Shown here one piece after another: positions 1 to 13,100 of a stretch of DNA of 64,000 nt. A model generated the notes under the pieces. The model was not told the origin of the DNA, ran no database searches, and was given only the letters and a program-made list of their open reading frames with translations. The DNA is from Oikopleura dioica. Taxonomy: Eukaryota > Chordata > Appendicularia > Copelata > Oikopleuridae. A program made the position numbers and the translations under genes. Every line of letters starts with the position of its first letter. Position 1 is the stretch's first letter. The DNA lies in the NCBI GenBank assembly GCA_907165135.1, contig OU015568.1:14020501-14084500 (forward strand). The letters run 5' to 3'.

Positions 1-3000
1 TAGTTATCAAGATTTATATTTTACTTTATGCTTGCTTTAGTAATTATCCATATTCTCCTTGATTATCTTATAATTAAAAAAAAAATCAGTGGTCGAAAAA
101 GACTAATAATGAGTTCAAGTTACTGTCGTTATTCGGTCAAAATAGCATATTTTCTTCTGCTAGTATAAATGAGGTGAATGAGTTCCAAAATTCCAAGACG
201 GCCTTTAGCATATTTCGAGTAATAAGTGGCAATGATTGAAACAGAAAATCGCTCACAATTCTACGCGAAAAACAACAATTAAAAAAAAAACAGAAGCTCA
301 ATCAAAAAGTGATTAATTCAAGTAGAGGCGGATAATTGTTAGCTTTCCCCTGCGGGAGTGTGCCCTAAGCGTGCTACAAATCGAATTATATTTGGATCAA
401 TTTGTGACTTTTGCGACCCGCCAAGCCGGTGGTGATGGGCACCGTATGGCTCAGCAGGGGAGTAGATCAGCTGATTAATATGTGCAACTCTAATTCAGTT
501 ACAGTTTTTACAGTGAGACGCGCCAACTTCACACCGTGCTCTGCGGGCGATCAAGTAAATATTGAATCCCTAAAAACTTCTTTGTTTATTTTCATCTTGA
601 CTTCATGAGCGTATTTTTACGTCTCGTAGACGTCTCCAAGGCGTAGAATTATGTGTTTCTCCGTGTTATGCCAATTGACAAGCTCTGGTTCCCACCGTCT
701 ATATTGTCGGCATCCTTTTTTCATGTGGACCCAGGGTGTATACGCCTTATGCAACTGTGCGTGGAAAATATGCCCCGGCCCATATTATGCCAAAAATACA
801 TATTACCGCACAAAGCCTTTTTATATGCCGCCATAATCTACATAAGGCCTGCGTCAGATTTTCACAGAAATGAGGAAAGGATAGCAGGGTATTTTGTCCT
901 TCTAAAATAGAAGTTCCTAAACAGGGAAGTCTGAAAAGTTGAGCAGAGGAAATAAGTGCCAGTTTACGACGGTGAGTAATGCTCTGACTCCTCGATCTCA
1001 AGATCTGAAGCACGAGGTTTATCCATTGCGCCAACCGGCAGTAGAAGTTTACCAATCATCTCTTCATCCACAACCTTTACTCATGGCATTTCCATATGGG
1101 AAAGATCATGGATTAAAATTAAGAACCTCGACCTAATCTTAGGAACTGACTCAGTCTTCTGAACTTTTGCCGGTCCTCATGATGCTCCTCGTCAATCTGA
1201 CGAAAGGGTGATTCCGGAATATACCGGCGCGAGCTTACACATGTACTCTCATTCTTACTCACGACTGAATGGGTATGCTTGCGACAACGGCAACGACTCC
1301 TGGCTAGGCAAGGTTGGTATCTATTCAGTTTCACCCAGGTCATCATTTATCAAATTCAGCCCAGTCTGCCTAGATTTGCAGGCTGCGCAAAGCTGACGTT
1401 TCCTGCAGGTGTCGAGAATTGATTAGTATCCCGCCTGGTGCACCCCAATGATAATGATCCGATCCTATACTGATAAACTGGCAGAGTGTACCTGCGTCGC
1501 AAATGTAGGCCGAGAAATCGGCGCCTATTGTGTTGCAATTATGGAACGGTCACCCATGCGCAAAAACAAATATATACAATACGGTCACGTGTTTGTCCCC
1601 AGATCCGTATCCGACATTTTGAGGCCTCGGATGCGCCAGACTGGAGAGTTGATTTTGATAAGCTCTCTTACTTTGTTTGACGGGCGAAAGTTGCGCAATT
1701 ATAGTGCTCGTTGGCAATCAGTTATTTTGAAATCAAGTCGTTCTGTTTTCTCCTTAGGTTCTCCTAAGGTTATCGCCATCCTCAAGTGGATCAAGTTTAT
1801 CAAACAAAGCTCAATTCCATTCCCTTTCCAAAAAGAACCTATCGAACAGCATGGAGCTCATCTTCTACAGCTGCTGTTTATAGCAGCTTTCTTCTGTTTT
1901 GTCCGGGGATTATTTAATGATAATGTTACTTGAAAATCGTTAAAATGAATTCGGACGATAGTTGACGGTGGTGTTTTGTGATAAGAAGACTTAAACAGGG
2001 ATAAGCGAATTTATCCCTTCTGATATCTCAGACTTCCGAACAACTGGGACAAGATGCCGGCTAGACTAAGGTTCGAAGCTGTTTTTGATGATGTTGCCTT
2101 GTAGAAACAACGGATGTTTTACGGCTGTTGCTTTCGGAGGGCTATTTAGAAAGCTTTCTTCGCGCCGCCATCACCGTAGTAATGATCATTAACTTGCGGC
2201 GGTGCGTGTGTCAGAAGTGGTGTTCGTGCGCCCGATTTCCGGCCCCAATCAGCCGCCCAGATCAAACGCGCCTAGTCCTTATTGACACGGTTTTAAACCC
2301 CTCTTCTTCACTTGCTACAGTCGGATTAACCACCCATGAATCCACTCTTCTTCTATTTTTACGCTACGCTCCGGTTGGAGGTAATCTTTACGCTAATGAA
2401 GCTGCTACTCGAAAATAAAATCTGTGTTGTGCCAGCAAGGAGCACTATTAATTTGAGCGAATGTTTGCGTCTAGTTTATCGTGTAAAAACATTTGTAAGT
2501 TCTCTGTTTCAGGAGCGATGAGTGTGATGCGAATCTCTTGCATGGAACAACTTGTCTACAAGTGTCTCGAACAGAGCCCGGCGCGCTGTTTCTTTCAATT
2601 TTGAATTGGCTCCGATGTTCGACAAGATCCAGTGAACAACTCGAACTACACATTCACCAAAAACAGCGTGCCCCTTCATTAAACTCGAGCCCGAGAAAAT
2701 GCCAACAAGTGTCTTACATCTCCTCACATTTTCTTAAATAAACCCTGCTCAAAGCAGGAAAACTTCTTGAAAAATTGACTTGGCTGGAACACCTGTATTA
2801 TTTCTATAAAATCAAATTTCAGGCAGGGAATTACCGTTTGTTTTCCATGAATTCTTGAAACAGCGCGATAATAATCTCGCATTTTCGCCAATTCGCGCGA
2901 ATTTTCAGCACATTTTGTCGCATCAGATGATCCCAATCAGTCAATCCATCTCGATCTACGAGAGGGACAAAATTCCCACAACTATAAAACTGCTATAGGA

Positions 3001-3900
3001 TGGGCCGTAAACACGTAAAAATTATCTGCGTACTTTTGCAACATAATCGGCCGTGTAAAAAAGAACTACTTGAGAAAAAAATGGAAGGGTTGTTGTTGTG
3101 CGGTTTTATTGCTGTGCATGGCATGGACAATGATCTCAACCATATTAAATGTCAACGATGGGTATTGTTTACGCCGTTTGTTTACTAATAGTGGCGGAAG
3201 TCAACTGCGGCGGCGAAGGGGGCTTCCGGCGGTTGACCCAGATTGTGTCAGTAGGCTCAGGCAATACTCAGACCATCGGAAATACCCGATTGACCTCGAC
3301 AAGGTCAGTCAAATTAGTTCACCTCTCCTAAACCTCAAGGAGCTTCCTAAATTACTCCAGCAAATATTTTATTCCGAGCATCTTTGAGACAATTTCTGGC
3401 TCTTAATTGATAACAGTAATACTCCTAAACAAGAATTTTAGTACTCTGTGGCCACTTTCTTCCTGTATCTACCGTGTTTTTGGGCATTTCTTTTGCGAGG
3501 TGAGAAAACAAGCTTTTCTACACTGTAAATTCAATTATCGTTTTTAGCGCGGAAGCTTTTGAAATCTCTTGACGGAAGCAAAGCTAACCTTTCTCCACAA
3601 GCAGTGGCCAACAACGGACACCTTTTGTCACCACATCACAGCAACACTCAACTCACAACGGACCCTCCTTTTCCATAATCGTTGTTTATTTTAATCAATA
3701 TGCTACGCGAAAAGGCAGAAGTGGTACTTTCAGACTCAAGATGGAAGGATAATCCAAACTCAGCATGATGGGATAATCGTGAAGTATGTGGCGTAATTAG
3801 GTGGCAATTTGTTGCGCATCTTGCCTGCGCAATCGCGAAACGCAACGCGCGCGCCATGCGCTGGGTCAGGAGGCGCCGCGGAGTTAGCGCGTTCTCGCCG
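1..3900. other. Gene-free stretch upstream of Irx
   Basis: I see no convincing coding exon here on either strand. The open frames are short, have mixed composition and show no recognisable domain or splice-consistent continuation. The last part (about 3780-3960) is clearly GC-richer than the rest, has many CG dinucleotides, and leads into the Irx transcription start. In a compact genome a long gene-free stretch next to a patterning homeobox gene is a natural place for enhancers, but no specific element can be named from sequence alone. Confidence 0.55.
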
Positions 3901-3924
3901 CCGCGCTCAACTGGCGGCGCTGTC

Positions 3925-4091
3925 CGCTCCCGTCTTATATCCCTGCCCATCACCTCGGTCACCATATCAAATCCGTGTTCAACAGTTAACACTCACAAAA
4001 AAATCAAAACAACGAAAAGTTTTTCAAACACAGAGTTTACTTCAAAACCTTCAAACGAAAACCAAAGAGATTTAACGAAAAAAAAATCAAC
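3925..4091 (+). promoter_or_regulatory. Probable Irx core promoter and 5' UTR
   Basis: A TATA-like stretch (cttatatccc, about 3932-3941) follows the GC-rich block. The sequence from about 3965 to the ATG at 4092 is A-rich and looks like a short 5' UTR. The ATG sits after an A-rich run (aaaaatcaac). The start site itself is inferred from spacing. Confidence 0.35.
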
Positions 4092-4859
4092 ATGCAGCCA
4101 CAACTTTCTCCCACTCAGCTCCGATACCTCACCACCCCACAAATCGTCCCACAAATGGGCATGAGCGTTCCTCAGGTCAACCCAATGATGGCTGCTCAAT
4201 ACGGCTACGCTCAGCTGATGCAAGCCCAGGGCACACGAAAGAACGCCACTCGAGAATCGACCCAGCAGCTCAAAGTCTGGCTCAAGGAGCACCAGAAGAA
4301 CCCCTACCCAACCAAGGGTGAAAAGATTATGCTCGCTCTCGTTTCCGGTAAGTGAACACTTTCAAAACTGACCTATTTATACTCGACTTTGAAGTCGGTC
4401 CTTATCTCCTTTTCTTATTGATTTTGAAATTTATTTATTCTTTTAGGCATGTCCTTGACTCAAGTCTCGACCTGGTTCGCCAACGCTCGCCGACGACTGA
4501 AGAAGGAGAACAAATGGTGCCCAGAAGGAGGCTCCGAGGACAACGACGGATCTGATAGCGGCTCTGTCACCGCTGAAGATTCTACCTCTTCCATCGAGCA
4601 GCGAGTTCCTACCATCTCTGTCACCGACGAGTCCGGCTACTCCTCCTCTGACCGCGACGCCGGTTCCCCTCCAGCCTGCACTGTTCCAGTCGCTCCTCCA
4701 ACCGGCGTCTTCCCCAGCAGTCTCCTTGCTCCTGGCTTCGCTGGCGACATTCCTCTCCCACGATACATGCCCCGATCGCTTGAAACTTCTCCCGTTTCCC
4801 TCCCAAAGCGCAAAGCTGGAAGCCTCTGGTCAATCGCTGACATCACCGGCTCTTCATAA
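4092..4859 (+). CDS. Irx: Iroquois-class TALE homeobox transcription factor
   Basis: Two exons, 4092-4347 and 4447-4859, joined by a 99-bp GT-AG intron (donor CG|GTAAGT, acceptor TTTTAG|GC), encode 222 residues. Residues about 48-110 form a TALE homeodomain: [13 protein letters not shown] contains the PYP three-residue loop extension, and the recognition helix reads [15 protein letters not shown], the Iroquois-class signature. The intron splits the homeodomain after LALVS. A Ser/Asp-rich acidic stretch follows. The extreme C-terminus, [13 protein letters not shown], matches the Iro box (known in flies as KIWSVADTA). Vertebrate and fly Irx proteins are about 400-700 residues, so this is a strongly shortened version that keeps only the two diagnostic modules. 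Expected role: nuclear DNA-binding patterning factor in neural or ectodermal territories. The family call is secure; which Irx paralogue it represents cannot be said. AATAAA lies at about 5107. Confidence 0.95.
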
Positions 4860-5105
4860 GTTATTTTCTCCCCCTTTACTTTTTCAAGCTGTATTCTCGA
4901 GCAAATTGATAGCTGTAACCTTACAAACTACCTGTACATCTGATTGTAATTTCCGACCATGCAGTGCACTGTAAATATAATATGATATTTTATGAGATTT
5001 ACCGAAAATCAACAAATTTTTATCAAAAAAGACAACACTTTTTCTTAAAAAAACAATGACAAAGTTCAGTACTTGTAGTTTTATGCACAAACTTGTGATT
5101 TACTC

Positions 5106-5113
5106 AAATAAAA
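5106..5113 (+). terminator. Possible Irx polyadenylation signal
   Basis: An AATAAA hexamer lies about 250 bp after the Irx stop codon in AT-rich sequence with no competing gene on this strand. Confidence 0.35.
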
Positions 5114-5114
5114 C

Positions 5115-8100
5115 TTCAAAAATTATAAAAAAATGTCAATTCTTTGCAAAAAATTAGACAAGCTGAGCCTTGAACTTTCATATCACGCGAATAGAAAAAA
5201 ACGATGTTTTCAGAAAACCAGCTTTATGATATTTTAACCGACGAGTTAGCGATTTAACAAGCGATAGAAAAGTTTTATCTTGAAATAATTCGGCTCATCC
5301 TTGGATTTTCCCAGCTCGGCTGATCGAATGTTCTGAAATTACCCATTTTCAATGCTGGTCACAATATTTTGAGGCTAATTATGATGATTTTACATGGACC
5401 TTTTAATCGTGCTCAATGTGAGAACACGCTCACAACACATTGTGACATGACGGCTTTAGAAAGAATATATTCTCAAGCGTTGTAAAAGTGTTAAAAAATA
5501 CAACTCATGCCACGAAAAGAGCTAATCATTGACATTTACAATGGAAAGCGCGGGCTTTAGTTGGACAAAGTGGCCAAAAACCACTTGAAGGTTAACGGTT
5601 AACCCGGTTATCCAGTGTTATCACGAGATATACTTATATATGAAAGACATGCTGCCGCTGATTTTAATCGCAATGTTTCGGGCGAATCTTTCAATATCGC
5701 CGTGTTTTGGGATCTCAAAAAACCGGACCGGCAATTTTATTTTCTATTTGGTTCGTATAAAATTTGAATATAATTCTTGTTGAAGACGTTTATTATTAAT
5801 TGGCTTGTGGTCATTTAGAAAGTGGATTTCCTCCTTTTCGCGTCCATGGCCACGGTCTTCGTTTATGGCGTGAGAAGATTTTCAGGCCACAGTGTTTGGA
5901 TCATAAATCACGAAAAACGCCAGTGACAGTTCCGGAATGTCTGACAAAAACAATCTTAATTCGGCTTATCAAAGGGCGACCAACCAACCGGTATCCTCTG
6001 ATACAGTTGGTAATTCCATACAAGTGGCTCAAAGAAAAAGCCCGCCGACGAGCTATTCCCATCTAACAAGACAAATATTTTGATCCAAATCGAATTTTCC
6101 ATGCTTTTTTGAGGATTGTTCTTTTGTAAAAATAAATGCATAAGAGATGTTGATGCATTTTGAAGCGCACGAGTTTTGTGTTGTTTATTTCCTGTTGTCA
6201 GATTAGCGACATTTACGGGGGGCGTCATGGACGAGTCCGTCCAAAGTGATTCCGTGGTCACGCTTGGGCACAAATGTAATGCGAGGTGACCTTGGCGTCA
6301 CCGTTTTTTTGAGAATCAAAATAATCATCTACCGCCGTTTCCCACCGCTATCTAGTGATTCTACTACAATAGATTATTATTAAATTGGCGCGTGTTTGTC
6401 TCTAAAATCACTTTTCGTATTGTAAGCCGTGTTTTCGCTGATCACTAGAAGGTGAGACAAAGAAGGTCAATTCCAGGAGAAACCCTCTAAAACCACGATT
6501 TGGCCATGGCACGGGTGAGGGCCAGAAAAAGTGGGAAAGCTGGCTTTCCAGATCTGTAGGCTTAGAGTAGTGTCACTATGTAACCAGTTGGTTAGATGTG
6601 GTCGCGCAGGAGACGTAAACAAAGCGAGCGCGTTTGATGTCCCCCAGCCTAAGCAATAGCATTAGAGAGTGTTTGTAAATAGCGCAGGACTCAGTGACCA
6701 GACTATACAAAATCACGGCAACGATCAAACAGCTTTCCAAAATCGAAACGAAATAAATGCTGACAGCTCACTTGACCTTCTAAAGCTGCACTAAGTGTCA
6801 CCAGATATTTGACATACCGAATGTCTATTTTTGTCGAAGGCATAAGTGAGCTCACAGTTCTGAATTTACCTACTGACATCTTTTTACTGAATTAAAATTG
6901 CGAAGAAAATAAGCATGATATGAATACTTCTTTTCCGATAAATCCATATGTTCTTCAATGTCTATCAGAAAAACGTATGTCTTTAGGTGAATTTAGGTCT
7001 GTGAACTCTCATTTGACTCGACGAAGAATAAAAGAATCCGGTGATCGCTGATTTTTACCTGCTTTTTGGTTGAATAAATAATTATTCAACATGTGTTCTA
7101 ATCACTTTTTTCGCCCTTTTTTTCAGCCTTTACCAAGTTACAACAAATGCTCGCCCCTCTACCGTCCATTGTTTAACAAATATTAACAAATGCGATAATA
7201 TTTCATCCCTTGCCGGATCTTGAAGGTTTCCCAGGCCGGAAGCAGGTCGGTTTCTGCCAAATTGATGTTTAGTTTTTTATGTTTGAGGGCTGATTCAACT
7301 TTGTTTGCGCGTGTTTATGGCATTTGTCATCGAGATCATACGATCGTTGTTAACAAACGATATCAAGACTCTATGTTAGATATTAGCCAGGATAAATATT
7401 TTGATCAAGAAATCAAATCGACGGCCTTGTTTTTTCTAATACGTGCACCAGGAGAGTTTCATGAATATGAAACAAAACGCAATTTTGCTTACGAAAATTT
7501 TTATTAAAAAAATATAGAAAAATCTTTAGATTTCTGGCAAATCAGTTGGGAAGATAAAAAACTGGTATTTTCGTATAGATAGAAGTTGAAACGCAATTGA
7601 TAATTTATATCTCTTTGATTTCCCTTCCTATTAAAAATACTTGGATCCGGAAGAATCGAAGAATGTGGCCTTTAGTATATTTCCGTTGGATCAAAGAACA
7701 TCTTATCCAGGATCTCAAGGAGAGCGTGGCGGTGGTGCTCGAGCCGATTTCAAGACTGGTGCGAAAGAGTGGATCGTGGAATGCCAAGCTCCAGTGCCCG
7801 GGCGGATATAACGAACGATCACTTCGCTCGGGTTCTTTGATGCTGAGTGCAAAACACTGTCGGTTGAACAAATATTGGGAAAATATCAAGCAGGAAATGC
7901 CTCTGCTCATGAGAGCTCATCTCTGGGAGCTTGAAGAAGGTTCTTTCTCGCCTTTATTTTTGGAGGGAGTCCTCGCCCGCCTTGCTGTTTATTTGAAGAA
8001 TCTATTCTAAAGCAATGCCGCTGGATAATGCTTATTTGAAATGGCTATTTATTTGAATTTAATTTGCGCCTCGGTTTTAATGCGACTCGATTATGCCACG

Positions 8101-10070
8101 ATCACGGACTTGCTCCAAATTCTCACCGTCCAAACACCACGTCCACTGGCTTACAGCGGAATAATAATCCGCCAACACTTGTTTAATGATTTTCATAATC
8201 ACCGAGTCATTGAAGAAGATATTCCTTTCTTGCAAAAATTCAGAATCACCTGCAAAAGCATTCCTTCCATTTTATTCCGGATCTCCTCACAAAGGTCGCC
8301 TTCAGGTCTTCTTCTGAAGTAAGATGAACAATGTCGATGTCAAAGTCTTTAGGAAGGTCTTTGGCATTTTATACAGAGCTTTTTTGAATAATTCCGCTCC
8401 CAGGGAAGTGATTTTCAGTTATCAATCTAAGCCACAAGCAGGAAGGGCGATATTCATAAAATATTCTTACATTCTTTTCATTGCCATCCCCATGGGAAGC
8501 TCTGACACAAGAAACACTTCCGTTAGTCGAACAATCGAATCGGATTTTTGTAAGTTCCGATCACTGATTTATTGGACTTTTATGAGACTGAACTCTTCGC
8601 CACGAGTGACGTTGATAAACATTCTATTACTGTATAGAAAGAGCTGATCCAGTACTTTCGGCGGCGCTCTTTGATGAGAAAATAGAATCCCTTCGAGTTA
8701 AAAGGCATGTCGAAAGTCTGAAGAGGCCACAACGCCGGTGCTGGACTGAGAGCGGCTTGCTCAAGGGTGCTTACTCAGAGAAAATAAATTTCTCGCTCAG
8801 CATGGAAGATGCTTTGATAAAGATGATTTAGCAAAGACGCACGAGTGGCCTCAAGACCAGCCACTCGCTGCCAAGGAGCTAATTCTGGACATTGACATCA
8901 CCGACGATTGCTTAATTAAATAATCCACGTTTTTCGCCGCCTCAAGAACTGAGTCGAAAAAATGCTTACGTTTTCGTTAACTTTCTTCTTTAGTAGCAGA
9001 AATGCGCGAACGCGTCACCTCATTGAGTTTGGCAAGCATCTTGGAGGGAAGATTTTAAAAATTGGTGTGCTCTTGGAATGTTCTTGAATTAGTTTTTCAA
9101 TTGAGGTCAAAATTCCACCGAAAGAGTACGTGAAAAGGCACACTCAATTTTACTAACGAGCAATTAGAGGGCGAAAAAACGAACAAAAACAAGATTTTAG
9201 AAACATTCTTGAATTCATCAGAGTCAGCTGGGAGCGCTCCAATGCAGTAAAACAACGTCTGTGCCTGTTCAAGTGGCTGTTTTGACAAATTAACTCTCGA
9301 AAAGAAAATTATGAGCGCAGTAAACATGACAATCGTTCGTTATCGGTGTTGGCAGATTCCACGTTTGTATAAAAACGACAGCGAAACAGTAAAACTGTCA
9401 TTTTACAATAATCTAATTGAACGTCTCTTTGAGTGGGAGAAATAATGTTCTGCTGTAGTCGCTTATTAGATATTCTCTTTTATTACAGAAAAAATGCAAA
9501 ACGAGGATGGTGTTCCAAAACCGCGAACCGGGCGGTTCTTTTTGGATAAAAAGAGAGAGTCCAATTTCATGGCGGTATCTTAGGACTTTATTATTACGTG
9601 TGCCCTTTTCCTCTGGTCTTCTCAAAATAGCACCAAACGTGAGCGCAGTGGCTCCCGGTCGACCTTCAGCAGAAGGGTTTTCGAAACGCTCACACAAAAT
9701 CCCCAACACAAACAAAAATCATCTTTTTGTAGACCTCAAGGCATTGAACAGTTGCTGGGAACGGAAACTTGATGTTTCCGAAATGAGGATCCTCGATTAC
9801 GCGATGTACTATTGTAGGCAGAGGAGGTGATCTGTTCCTGATTCTTTTCACAAATTATCTCCGGCTGGAATAACTTGTTTGGTTAGGGAACAACAGCTGC
9901 TCGCGAATTTATAAATTAGTCCGATTATCTTTTAAACATGGAATTCCGCACATGCCAGGACAAAGAAAACAGCTCTTTTAAGAAGAGCACAAAGCCTTGA
10001 TTCATCGATTAGCTGAAATCAACGAAGACTTCCTTAGATTCAAGAAAAAAATATTTTTTTGGTTGTGAAA
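5115..10070. other. Gene-free stretch between Irx and myosin heavy chain
   Basis: About 5 kb of AT-rich sequence. Open frames at 5800-6066, 7597-8010 and 9507-9830 were read and rejected: they have no domain-like pattern, biased codon use or splice-supported extension. No tRNA-like cloverleaf or long repeat was seen. It could hold regulatory DNA for Irx. Confidence 0.5.
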
Positions 10071-10071
10071 T

Positions 10072-10080
10072 AATTTATTT
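10072..10080 (-). terminator. Polyadenylation signal of myosin heavy chain
   Basis: The reverse strand reads AATAAA about 25 bases after the myosin stop codon at 10103-10105, the usual position for a cleavage signal. Confidence 0.6.
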
Positions 10081-10102
10081 CATAATTAGTTAAACAGAAT
10101 AA

Positions 10103-13100
10103 TTAGAAAGCAGAGGACTTGGATCGCATCTTGGAAAGAGTGGATTCGGCCATATCAGCTCGCTCTTCAGCCTCATCGAGCTCGTGCTGGAGCTTTCGGT
10201 ATCGGGACATGTTCTGAGTGGCGGCTTCTTCCTGTTCTTCAGCCAGTCGCTTGAACTGTTTGACCTTGAGCTGGAGCTTGTCGGCCTGGTCCTGGAGTCG
10301 AGCAAGGTTCTTCTTGTCCTCCTCACCAGCGTAGACGGTCTCCTTGACCTTTCGCTCCATCTTTCGGACGGCCTTCTGGGAGTCAACACCTCGTCGTCGC
10401 TCGTTGTCGAGTTCGGATTCGAGTTCTCGGAGTCGGCCCTCGAGTTTCTGGACGTGCTTCTTACCACCCTTGAGGGCAACCTGTTCAGCATCGTCCAATC
10501 GAGCCTGGAGTTCCTTGAGCTGGACTTCCTGGTTCTTCTTCATTCGCTCAAGATGAGCGGAAGCATCCTGCTCCTTTTAAGGTCCTCAGCCATGATAGAG
10601 GCGTCAAGGATGGACTTCTTGGCCTTATCCTCGGCGTTCTTAGCTTCCTGGATGGCTTCTTCGACTTCGTTGGCAACAGCGAGGAGCTCCTGCTCGAGCT
10701 TTCGCTTCTGGTTGGCGAGGGCGGTGTTCTGGGTGTGGAGGAGGTTGGCTCGCTCGTTAGCTTCCATGAGCTCCTGCTCAGCAGCCTTTCGGCCTTTCTC
10801 GGCCTGCTCGACAGCAGATCGGAGTTCATCGATTTCAGCCTGGAGAAGGTTGACTCGTCGGTCAGTGACAGCAGTCTGCTCCTTGACTTCGTCAAAGATT
10901 CGGTCAGATTCGTCAAGAGCCATTTGGGCGTCCTTGATCTGGCCCATGATGTCCTTGTTCTGTCGCTGGGCATCGTTGAGCTGTCGGTTAGCATGAGCTA
11001 GCTGGATCTCTATATCAGAGATATCTCCCTCGAGCTTCTTCTTGATTCGAACAGCTTCGGATCGAGATCGGATCTCAGAGTCGAGCTGAGACTGGATGGA
11101 TTCGACAGTTCGGCTGGCATTTCGTCGGTTGTTGTCCATTTCTTCGTCCTTCTCCTGGAGTCGTCGGTCAGATTCGTTCTTGATCTGCTGGAGCTCAACA
11201 GTGATTCGGAGGGTCTTGGCTTCCTCAGACTCAACGGCGGCTTCAGTCTCCTCAAGGGAGGCAGCAAGTTCGTTTCGCTCAACCTCGATGTTTCGCTTGG
11301 CCTTCTCGAGTTCAGAGATAGACTTGGCACCTTCGGCAACCTGGTCGGTAAGATCAGCGATTTCTTCCTGGACCTGCTTGTTCTCTCGCTTGGCGGACTC
11401 AAGGGCATCGACAGCTTCCTCGTAGGCGTTTCGCATCTTGAAAACTTCGTTGGAAGCTTCTCGAGATTCCTTCTGGGCCTTCTCAAGCTCAGAGTTGATC
11501 TCGTCCTGCTTGGCCTTGTTTTCCTCGAGAATCTTGTCAAACGATCGCTGCTTCTTTTCGAGAGCAGAAGCGGCGGCATTAGCTCGCTCGAGCTCAACAG
11601 TCAAGTCTTCGATCTCAGACTGAAGTCGACCCTTGGATTTTTCAAGAGAAGAGCACTTAGCAAGAGCAGCCTCGACGGACTCTTCGGCTTCGGAAAGTCG
11701 ACCAGAGAGCTTCTTCTTGGCATCCTCGAGTTCTTCAGTTCGCTGGATGGCATCAGTCTCGTACTTGGTTCGCCACTGAGAAGACTCAGAGTTGGACTTG
11801 GAAAGCTGTCGCTGGAGCTCGTTCTTGGCCTCAACTTCCTCATCGTACTGTTCTCGGAGAAGCTCGTGGTCGTGCTTAGCAGCCTGGACCTGGTGGACGA
11901 GGGCGTTCTTGCCCTTGACTTCCTCATCGAGAGATCGTCGGAGCTCGTCGTTGGCCTGAGAGACAGAGTTCTTCTGTCGGGTGAGCTGAGAGTTGATCTG
12001 TTCTTTCTCTTCGAAAGTTCGTCGAAGCTCATTCATCTCAGTGGTAAGTCGAGCCTTGGTGGCAGCGGAGTCAGAAATGTTCTTCTCCTGCTCTTCGTAT
12101 TTCATCTTGAGCTCAGCGTACTGGTCCTCAAGGTGTCGGCAGGACTTTTCGTAAGAGACCTTAGATTTGGAGAGAGACTCAACGTTGGAGATGAGATCAT
12201 CAGCTTCCATCTTGAGCTCAGATTTCTCCTTCTCGAGCTTAGTCTTGACTCGCTGGAGGTTATCGATAGTCTCGGTGAGTTCAGAAGAAGTGTCAGCGTG
12301 CTTCTTTCGCATGCCAGAGAGAGTAGACTCGTGAGCGATGTTGTGCTCTTCGAGATCTCGCTGGAGCTTGGCGAGCTCAGCTTCTCGTCGCTTGTTGATT
12401 TCAATCTGAGCCTGAGTCTGGGCGTTAGCCTCCTCGAGTCGCTCGGAGAGCTCTTCAAGTTCTCGGGAAAGATCAGATCGAGATTTCTCGGACTTAGCCT
12501 TAGCGGCTCGCTCGGCTTCAAGTTCTTCCTCGAGCTCTTCAATTCGAGCCATGAGTTCCTTGATCTTCTTCTGGAGCTGAGCAACAAGAGCCTGCTCATC
12601 TTCGTATCGAGTAGAAAGCTGGTTGTACTCAAATTCAGCCTTCTTCAATTTCTCCTCGAGTCGCTGTTTATCGTTTTCGAGATCCATGATAGTTTCCTGA
12701 GCAAGTCGGAGATCACCTTCGAGCTTTCGCTTGAGTCGCTCAAGATCAAGTCGAGATCGCTTTTCGGTTTCGACAGACTGTTCGAGGTCATCGACCTGCT
12801 GTTCGAGCTTATTCTTAGCCTTGGAAAGGGAGTTAACCTTGTCTTCTTCGGCCTGAAGATCATCAAGAGCCTGTTGGTGGGCTTCCTGGAGGGCCTTCTT
12901 CTCCTTCTGGAGCTTGGCGATGTTGTCTTCAAGGGCAGAGAGCTCATCAGTCTTGGTTCGAACATCAGACTCAACAGTGGCCTTCTCCTTTTCGACCTTG
13001 GAGAGAGTACCCTCGAGGTCATCAATGTCCTTTCGGAGCTCCTTGCATTCTGTCTCAAGCTTTCGTCGCTTGTTTTGGAGATCGACATTGATTTCTTCCT

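Noticed and set aside
7597-8010. 137-codon open frame between Irx and myosin
   Set aside because: Starts with a non-ATG codon and has no recognisable pattern.
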